Source: Paulownia fortunei
Lineage: Eukaryota; Streptophyta; Magnoliopsida; Lamiales; Paulowniaceae
Direction: 5' to 3'
Length of the DNA stretch: 64,000 bases
Assembly (NCBI GenBank): GCA_019321725.1
Contig: CM033118.1
Location: 13,790,071 to 13,854,070, forward strand
Shown here: positions 56,511 to 64,000 of the stretch, piece by piece
Layout: each line of letters starts with the position of its first letter
How positions within the stretch are numbered: the stretch's first letter is position 1
The notes under the pieces: generated by a model
Told to the model about the DNA's origin: nothing
Seen by the model: the letters and a program-made list of their open reading frames with translations, nothing else
The model's database searches: none
Position numbers and translations under genes: made by a program

Positions 56511-58394
56511 TGTTGGGATTGGTAACACAGTAGAAAATTAAAATATTTACAAAAACATGCATATTAGATATGCATCTTGAAAATAGATATGAATTCATTT
56601 TGTTGTGTTTGATTTATTTTCTTTAATAATTAAAAACTAAGTTTGCAAATTATACTTAAATGCACTCTGACTGACGTAGGAATGGAGGAATTCAAATCCT
56701 AGCTCGAGTTGAAACCGGTTCACAAGGAATCTAATCATCTTATCTCTATGTTTATCCATATGTCGGGCAAATTCACAAACAATTGATCCTTGCTAGTGAA
56801 TCAGCATCCCTTACACTAATTTAATTTTAGGAGTGCAATTCAATTCTATAAACAACTAGTGTTTGAAGAATTGAATTGATACAAGGTTGGAACCTTGATG
56901 GAAAGAACAAAACAAAAGAGAGAGACTCAAAGTAGATGGAGCCGAATTTTTGAGTATTTTTCTTGTGTAATTTTTGGCCCCCTCAAGTGTGTATTTATAA
57001 GCACTTGAGGTCTAGTCCTAATCTCATTAGGACTATCCCACTTTTTTCTCACTAGGACTCTTAGTTGGATTATGGGCTTAGACTTTTAAATAAATTAAAG
57101 TCCAATTAATTGATCTTTATCAATTAATCAAGCTCAATCCAATTAATTGATCTAATCAATTAATTAATTAGTTTCATAAAATTCCACCCACTCAAATTAG
57201 GTCTAATTAAAATAATCTAATTATTTTAACTAGTTGAATTAATTTAACTATATAGCTAGCTATTTAATTAATCCAATCAATTGATTAACTCACTCCTATG
57301 AGCCCCTGATCTTAATTAGGTCCAATTAAAATTAATTTAACTCTTTAAATTAATTTTAGCTCAAGTTAATTAATCTCTATTAATTAACTTTATCTAACAC
57401 CTTGGATCAATGAAATAGATTAGAGGTAAACTATCCTGTTTTGTGTGCAACCCCTTAGGTTCACAACTAAGCCAGTAGTGGGCTTGCAACTTTTATAATT
57501 TATGCATATATTAAATATTCTAATTAATTAATACGGAGTTATCTAGTATTGGGTAAATAACAAACGAACCTATTTCGATTATGAGTATTATGCAAATATG
57601 GTCCATCCGCCAACTAATCTCATAATTAATTCTAGGGCACATATTATTACTTAAAACTCTATTTTGACTTAATAACTATGATTCCATTTCAAGTCTTATT
57701 GATCCTTTGATGAATCATTAAAAAACCCGATGCCTAATATTCATTCTGCCTTGGCCAAGGTCTTCAAGATCAAGGACTATAAAAATATAGGAGATTCACC
57801 TATTCTATTGATAGGTGATGGATCCTTTATTAATAATTCATTAACTTCCATACACTCAACATAAACCTTCTGTGATTATCTTGTAATCGAGAAATACAAC
57901 AAATTATACGATATCATGCACAAGACTATCATGGTATCTCAAGTTGAAAACTAGTTAATATACTATTGTAACTGAAAAATTTGCATTCGACAAATAATAT
58001 TTCCAATTGAAAATTTTTCATGGGCCAATTTAGTGTACTTGTTATCGAATAAGCACTCATGCTCAAGCACTGTCATCATCATGCCAATGTTTATGGAATG
58101 AGACATCCTCATTTCTAACATGCATCGTGTGTGCGAGTCTATCGAGCTTATCTATGTCCCATCTTAATAAAACCTGACTCAAAATAAGTTTAAGATCAAA
58201 GACATAGAGACATGTTCTATGATCATCATCATATGTACGATCATACTCTATAGCATGATCTAAGAATTTTATCTAATTGACAAGACAATTAAAGATAAAG
58301 AAAATATCTTTAATTAATAAACATTATGAATAAGATTGTTTTACAAGAGTATAAAAGCTCGACACTAATTGACTCACCGGACACTACTCTAATA
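56511..58394 (-). repeat. Copia solo LTR (minus strand)
   Basis: About 1.88 kb. The minus strand runs from TATTAGAGTAGTGTCCGG (TG changed to TA) at 58394 to CCAATCCCAACA at 56511, so both termini are present. Internal parts match other copia LTRs in the window (for example 57540-57700 to 49260-49390). No internal region or primer site adjoins it, and the flanks (GTGTA, ATACT) show no target duplication. Confidence 0.7.
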
Positions 58395-59069
58395 ATACTC
58401 ACCGTTTACTTAGCATATTTTTTGAGCAGTTTTATTATTCCTCATCCTCTGCTTGTTGTATGATCTGTAGCTTCGGCCTTTGTGTTGGTCAATTTACTTC
58501 GAACTTTTTCATATTTTTTTAGGGGTTTTGTTATTGGCTGAGGGAGTTGGGACTTCTAGAGACTTTAGATGTCTTCCATGCTCTATTTATGTTGAAGAGA
58601 TTACCCAATGAGACATACTTCTACTTTTACCCTTAAGGGGGATGTAAGTTCTTAGGTGGATGTGCTTCTTCTTGAGGTTCTTGGAAGGAAAAGTTTTTCT
58701 ATGTCCGAAATAATGATGGAATTTTCCCACGAGTTAGAGTAGTTCTCCTCCTTGAGGGGTAACTTATGAATCCCAGGACAAGGGTTGCCTTCGGCCTCAA
58801 GAAAAGTCAAGTTTTAGGACTTTGGGGTCAAGTGTGTTGTCGACCTCATGGGATTCTCGTTGAACTTTTAAGTTCTTGGCATTAATTTAATAATGCACTC
58901 AAGAAGAATTGAAGGAATGACAATATAAGAGTTTATTAAAATTTCAAATTGTAAAATGTATAAAAGTAATTAAAGCAAGTATTAGCCTTCATTGGCAAAG
59001 CAAAAATTAACCAAATATAGCTTTCCTAGCAGAACATTAATTTTTTTTCTAAGTGTAACTATCCTTGAG
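58395..59069. other. Unassigned region downstream of Tat-like pol
   Basis: Lies 3' of the minus-strand Tat-like pol. It could be that element's long post-pol untranslated region or part of its LTR. No LTR terminus recognised. Confidence 0.35.
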
Positions 59070-60200
59070 TTATTGATAAAGCTTCTTAAAGTTGACTAGA
59101 TTCCAAGTGTGCAACACATTTTGTCCATCCAAGTGCTGCAACTTGTTATCTCTAACAACTTGTATGGCCCCTCCCAATTTGGGTCCAACTTGCTAAGGGG
59201 GCGTGTTAACTCTGCCCTTCTCATCACCAAGTCTCTAACTTGAAATGCTCTCTAGGGCATGTTATGATTATAAACCTTGGCCATTCTTACTCTATACATC
59301 TCCATATGGGAATATGCTTTCTCTCTTACATTAGTAATTAATGAGGTCTAAATTCACTCTCAGTATTTTATTATTAAGCTTAGAAGAGTAGATATTCACC
59401 CTCCAACTCTATTCTCCAATCTCGGTTGGGGTAATAGCTTTTGAGCCATATGTTAACTTATATGGAAACTCTCCTATTGTGACTCGATGGGTGGTTCTAT
59501 AAGCATAAAGTATCCCTGGGAACTCATCTACCCATGCTCTCTTGGTGGGCCCCAGTCGAGTCTTCAAGTGTTGTAAAATGGTGCTATTAGTAACCTCAAT
59601 CTGGTTGTTCGCCTAAGGATTGCCAACAAAGGTGAAGAACTACTTGATGGAAGATTCTTTTCACCATACTCGAATTTAAGTACCTTGGAATTGAGTACCC
59701 TTATTAGATATAAGCACCTGAGGCATTTGATCACTTTATTCTCCGTAATTTGAGCCAAAGGTTTAGCTTCCACCCATTTTGTTAAATAGTCGATGGCCAT
59801 GATGAGGAATTTTCTTTGACCTGTGGTAGGATTGAAAGGCCCCACAATGCCCATCCCCTTTAAGTGAAAGACATTGACTCTCCAAGGGTTAGATGAGTGT
59901 CGTTGGTTGATGTTGAATGTTGGAGTGTTCTTGGCACGCACGATAGTGTTGACCCAATTCCATTATATCCCTGAGCATCATGGGCCATAAATATCCTTGA
60001 ATTAATACTTTTTCTGTGAAAGCTTCCCCACGAGATGATTTTCGTATATTCCATTGTGAATCTCTATAAGCACATAATTGGCCTTATCTGGAGTCGAGCA
60101 TTTGAGGTAAGGTTGTAAGAAGCCCAAATTGTAACACTCTACATCAATCATTCAGAAGCATGCCACCTTCACATTGTGGGCTTCTTTGGTTCAGGGAGTG
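59070..60200 (-). pseudogene. Tat-like integrase remnant
   Basis: The core is a 125-codon stretch (59941-59564) with GMGIVGPFNPTTGQRKFLIM and then AIDYLTKWVEAKPLAQITE, a strong Tat-group integrase signature; the first catalytic aspartate (normally MDIVGPF) reads as glycine. C-terminal parts include GPTKRAWVDEFPGILYAYRTTHR (about 59555-59490) and LGGAIQVVRDNKLQHLDGQN (about 59180-59110). Multiple stops. Confidence 0.82.
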
Positions 60201-61500
60201 TTTCCATCATCAAATATTTGATGATTATCTTTCCAACTTGGCTCTTCTTCTTAATCGAATAGAAGTTCAAGCTCTTCACCTTCAATTTTAGGTATGCTCG
60301 AAGAGACAAAAGTAATCTTCCGACTATTGATTGGTATCATGGAACTTGCTATTTTAGCAAGTTGATTTGTTGTGTCATTTTTTGCTTTTGAAATTTATTT
60401 GATGGTGTATTTCTTAAAATATGCTCCATAAGTCCTTCACCAAGGCTAAGTATTTCACCCTTTTTTTCTCCTTCATAGGTTCCATCTACTTGATTGACCA
60501 TGAGTTGAGAGTTATTATAGATTGTGAGTTTATGAGATCACACCACAAGTGCTAATTTCCCTCTTGCTATGAGCGCTTCGTATTCCAAAAGAACCAGGGA
60601 TTCCCATGGGTATGGAGGAAGATGAAGCCAATAAGCTAGCGATTTGAAATTAGATGGTAGCTTGACTTGAGAGAGGAAAGAATTTTAATGGGAATAATTC
60701 CTAAATTTCTGGTTGTGATAGGAAAGTGAAATGATTTGAGCCTTTCTGGATGGGAGCAAAATCGGAAAAAAGGCGATGACTCTCTTCATCAAAGAAAAAG
60801 ATGCGTGGAGTGAAAATTTGTGAAGAGGAGCAAAGAACAGCTACAACAACTCAAAAGAACTTCGACTTTCTTTTTTTTTTGTCCAAATAGAGACTGGAAT
60901 AATAGGGCATGCAAATTCAATTTTTATACCCCTTACCTTACTCAAGAAAGAAAGGTGTAGATTCCATCCTTCCTATGAAAAATGATAGATTCCGAGAGAG
61001 GCCTACTAGAGCCCTTTTAAGGTATGAATCCAAATCTGTCGAATCACTCATGGTATGATCTTCTATATCCTAGGTCTTCCTATTCTGTCAAATCAAAACC
61101 CCCAACTAGAGATGAAATTCCAGAACCTAAACAACTCAGTTGAGAGCACCCCTATAGAGTCCGTTTTTCTGCTATCAATGAAAAATGCCTAGTGGCATGA
61201 TCAAATCTGATGATTGTAAGTTATGTCCTCTATCATGATGTCGAATGACTTATTGTTTGACATTGAAAATTCAAACTTTAAGCATTCTCCAACCCATCCT
61301 CGTGTGGGTTTGTCTATCACAATCCTCGATCTACTTCATGACAAAGTAGAGAAGCAGTCGACATGCAAAATACAAGATGGGAGTGAACTATTCACTCCAT
61401 CTGTCTTCATCTCCACTAAGAAATCAGCTAGTATGTGGGCCTTCACTACTAGCCTAGAGCAAAATTCTACCATTGCTCACTAAGTTCAACAACCCACTTA
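60201..61500 (-). pseudogene. Tat-like RNase H region remnant
   Basis: Broken frames contain VVKAHILADFLVEM (about 61450-61410), the usual lead-in to the Tat RNase H domain, then SCILHVDCFS and a RGWVGECLKFEFSMSNN segment; farther on, NNSQLMVNQVDGTYEGEK (about 60530-60470) and NDTTNQLAKIASSMIP (about 60385-60335). Several stops. Plus-strand open frames here are shadows. Confidence 0.65.
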
Positions 61501-61759
61501 ATCATCCTCCCTGATATTTTAGGGTTTGAAAAGATTTTTTTCAGTGGTTTATTTGTCAACACTATTATGGGATGAGACTAGAAGTAAGGCTTAGGTTTTC
61601 AAGCAACTATAATATGCGATGATGTGAGTTACTCGATATTTGGATATCTTAGTTCCGTACCTTACTTAAACCAAAATGGCGCTATTTGTTTTATCTAACA
61701 TAGTGAGATAAAGAAATAAGGTTTTCTCACAGGCTTCGTCAACAACGGTGGAAAAACTA

Positions 61760-62720
61760 AATATTTTTTCAACACTTCAAAAGTCGTTGACATGTCTCCA
61801 TCCACTCAAAATGTTTCCTACCTTGCAGCACTTTGAAAAAAGAAAGGCCTTTGTCTGCTAACCTTAACATGAATTGATTTAAGGTGGCCAATTTTTCTGT
61901 CAACTTTTGGACCGCTTCGATAGTTTTGGGAAGAGGCATATTCATATCTACTTCAATATTTTTAGGGTTGACCACAATTCCAATCTTTGAGATCATGTAT
62001 CCCAAAAACTTTCCCCATCGTACTCATAAAGCACATTTAGCTGGATTGAGTTTTATGCAATAAGCTTGCAGTACTGTGACGTATTCTTCTAGATCTCTAA
62101 CATGGTCTTGCCCTCGATTGCTCCTCACTAGCATGTCGTTAATGTACACTTCTATATTATTGAAAATTTGGTTCTCAGATATCTTATTGACTAACCTTTG
62201 GTAAGTGGTGCTAGCATTCTTCAGCCCAAAGGGCATCATCTTATAACAAAAGATGCCTTCATTAGTAACAAAGCTTGTTTTCTCTTGATCCTCTGGTGTG
62301 TGGCAAATTTGATTGTATCCTTGGTATGCATCTAGAAAGCATAATAATTCACATCCTAAGCTTGAGTCCACTAATAAGTCTATTTAAGAGAGCGATAATT
62401 GATTCTGCAAACATGCTCTATTTAGATCTGTAATGTCAATGCCTAAACGCCACTTCCCTCTAGACTTAGGTACCAGACCTACATTGGCCAACCACTTCGG
62501 AAATTATGTACGTCTCACATATTTTGCTTCTAACAGCTTGTCTACCTCCTTCTATATATGTTTCTCCTATCGGGCCAATGATTCTCTTTCTTTGTTTCAC
62601 TGGCTTTGCATCTGGGTCTATGTTGAGATGGTGAATGATAATTTAGGGGGAATCCCTTCAAGGTCACCCATTCCCCCAAGCAAACACTTCTACATTTGCT
62701 CGAAGGAAAGTGACTAAGCG
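61760..62720 (-). pseudogene. Tat-like reverse transcriptase remnant
   Basis: The first part (62720-62380) reads through several stops with HHLNIDPDAKPVKQRKRI. The 115-codon stretch 62371-62024 holds LCFLDAYQGYNQI, TPEDQEKTSFVTNEGIFCYK and MPFGLKNASTTYQRLVNK; the catalytic motif, normally YVDDM, reads YINDM, losing an aspartate. The thumb region follows at 62005-61769 (FLG-like SKIGIVVNPKNIEV). Confidence 0.85.
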
Positions 62721-63135
62721 CTACTCAATAGATGGGCCAAGATTAAAGCCAATCCACGTAGTTTTGGAAGCATCTCCTGGGACTAGCTCAATCATTTTGG
62801 GCTCCCCAACCACTTCTAACCTCCTTTCATCTATCTCTCTCTTGTGACCCTTTGAGGGAATCTTCCACGCAACTTGGTCTCTTATGGAGCATTTAGTTTT
62901 TTGTTAGCCTTTATTTTTAGAATATTCATCATTACTTCGACTTTTCAACTTCTAAGAGGTCCTACGCAAGGTATTAACATAGAAATCCCCTGATCTCCAA
63001 TGGTTTTTCCAACTCCTTTCTTGGTGGGAAACTTCAACTTCATGTGGTATGCTGAGGCCACCGCTTAGCAAAGGTTGAGGCTTGTCCTTCCTAAGATCAT
63101 GTTATAGGTAGAAGGAACTTTGACTACTAAGAACT

Positions 63136-63420
63136 TCACCATATTCTTTGCTCATTTAGCGTATGACCCCAAAGATAATGGGAGAGAGATTTCTCCCAAA
63201 ACTTCCACATTTCTCCACTGAAGTTGGCAAGAGGGGTGCTCATTTTGCTTAATTGAGCATTGTTTATTCCTAATTGCACGAATACATTATAGAAGATAAT
63301 ATCCACAGAGCTCCTACTATCTACCAAGATCTTTTTGACCCAAAATTTAGACAAAGTAGCTAAAATGACCAATGCGTCATTATAGGTTCCCTCTGTGTGT
63401 CCAAGTCTAGGTCATTGAAT
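63136..63420 (-). pseudogene. Tat-like aspartic protease remnant
   Basis: 78-codon stretch with VKKILVDSRSSVDIIFYNVF, matching the Tat protease consensus (ILVDSGSSADILFY) but with the active-site glycine replaced by arginine. The preceding DALVILATLS segment is also family-typical. Confidence 0.82.
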
Positions 63421-64000
63421 AATATTTCTTCCTTTGGGATTTGTAGTTGATACACTTGCTCCATTGGGCGGCCGATCGAGTTGGGAGTTCACTTCTCCTG
63501 TAGATCGAAGGAGTGCCCTTTGGGTATTGTGCAAGTCTCCAGTAGCTGGATCACCTAAGATAACACCTATAACTTCCGTAGTTGGTAAGTTATCATCATT
63601 ACAATTTCTCCTCTTACTTTCACTTGTTTGTTCTTGAAGGGGATCACATTGTTATGGTGGGACTCTTCTATAGTGTGCCCTCAGTTCCAATGTTATCAGC
63701 AACATTTATCAAATTTCATTCTCTCAGGATTTTTCTTCATTTGTCTAGGTGGTTGGAGCAACCCCCATTGTTTAGCAAGCACTAATATCTCATACATTCT
63801 CATGTTAAAAAATGTATAGTGAGAACAACTAGTGGGAGGTACATAACATCTTTCATCTTTCTTTTCTTATGTCTTTTTCTCTTCCTTATGCTTCATTTTT
63901 CCACTAGCACTTACGCCTGTGGTTTCCTCAATACAAATATATTTTTCAGCTCTTACAAACAATTCCTCTATTAGACTAGGAGGCTTTCATACGATGGATT
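63421..64000 (-). pseudogene. Tat-like gag C-terminal remnant
   Basis: Stop-ridden frames resemble the gag end of Tat elements: an ELKNIFVLRKPQA segment (about 63960-63930), YLPLVVL (about 63840), and a gag-protease linker with VIGVILGDPATGDLH near 63540-63570. The N-terminal part lies outside the window. Confidence 0.6.

Larger units (their letters stand above)
59070..64000 (-). mobile_element. Decayed Tat-like Ty3/gypsy element, 5' part beyond the window
   Basis: Minus-strand gypsy element. Reading leftwards from 64000: gag C-terminus, protease, RT, RNase H region(s), integrase and integrase tail to about 59070. The motif set (HHLNIDPDAKPVKQRKR, MPFGLKNASTTYQRLVNK, GIVGPFNPTTGQRKFLIMAI) is that of the Tat/Retand/Ogre group. 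All domains are interrupted. LTRs were not identified. Confidence 0.85.

Noticed and set aside
56341..56541. 66-codon frame ending in RDPLTGYLLDF, faintly like a copia RNase H tail
   Set aside because: The similarity is limited to a few residues and the frame leads into an LTR of opposite orientation.
1..64000. CRISPR arrays, operons, tRNA or rRNA genes, bacterial defence systems
   Set aside because: No regularly spaced repeats, no tRNA cloverleaf candidates and no prokaryotic genes were seen; the window is plant nuclear DNA.

Overview
This is AT-rich nuclear DNA from a flowering plant, probably a dicot. The evidence is the plant-type LTR retrotransposons (Ty1/copia with initiator-tRNA-Met-type primer sites, Ty3/gypsy Tekay-like and Tat-like elements), hAT-like MITEs, and one spliced host gene. 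I cannot name the species. The window is mostly a graveyard of nested and broken retrotransposons around a single conserved gene.

Host gene: positions 17620-36263 on the minus strand carry a complete eight-exon homolog of MCTS1/MCT-1 (yeast Tma20), a PUA-domain protein that works with DENR in ribosome recycling and translation re-initiation. The exons sum to 546 nt (181 codons plus stop), with GT-AG borders and compatible phases throughout. The longest coding exon is 137 nt. The gene still spans 18.6 kb because intron 6 (12.5 kb) holds a solo LTR and a complete young Tekay-like gypsy element, both antisense to the gene.

Left flank (1-16551): an old minus-strand Ty1/copia element (A) runs off the left edge. 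A MITE (1-415) sits in its reverse transcriptase region. A second, plus-strand copia element (B, 5970-15753) sits inside A's 5' LTR and splits it into 4608-5969 and 15754-16551. Both have decayed gag-pol frames, both have lost the protease active site by different routes, and both carry a GC-rich block in the untranslated leader.

Right flank (36476-64000): a hAT-like fragment and a copia LTR fragment lead into a decayed gypsy element (C, about 37101-47283) with both LTRs. Beyond it lie another hAT-like piece, several mostly minus-strand copia LTR relics, a MITE with an 8-bp target duplication (51938-52415), a broken RNase H-like fragment (52919-53290) and a small copia pol fragment. A minus-strand Tat-like gypsy element (59070-64000) runs off the right edge.

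No RNA genes, CRISPR arrays or bacterial features were seen, and no second intact host gene. The most informative content is the transposon-inflated MCTS1 gene and the relative order of insertions.
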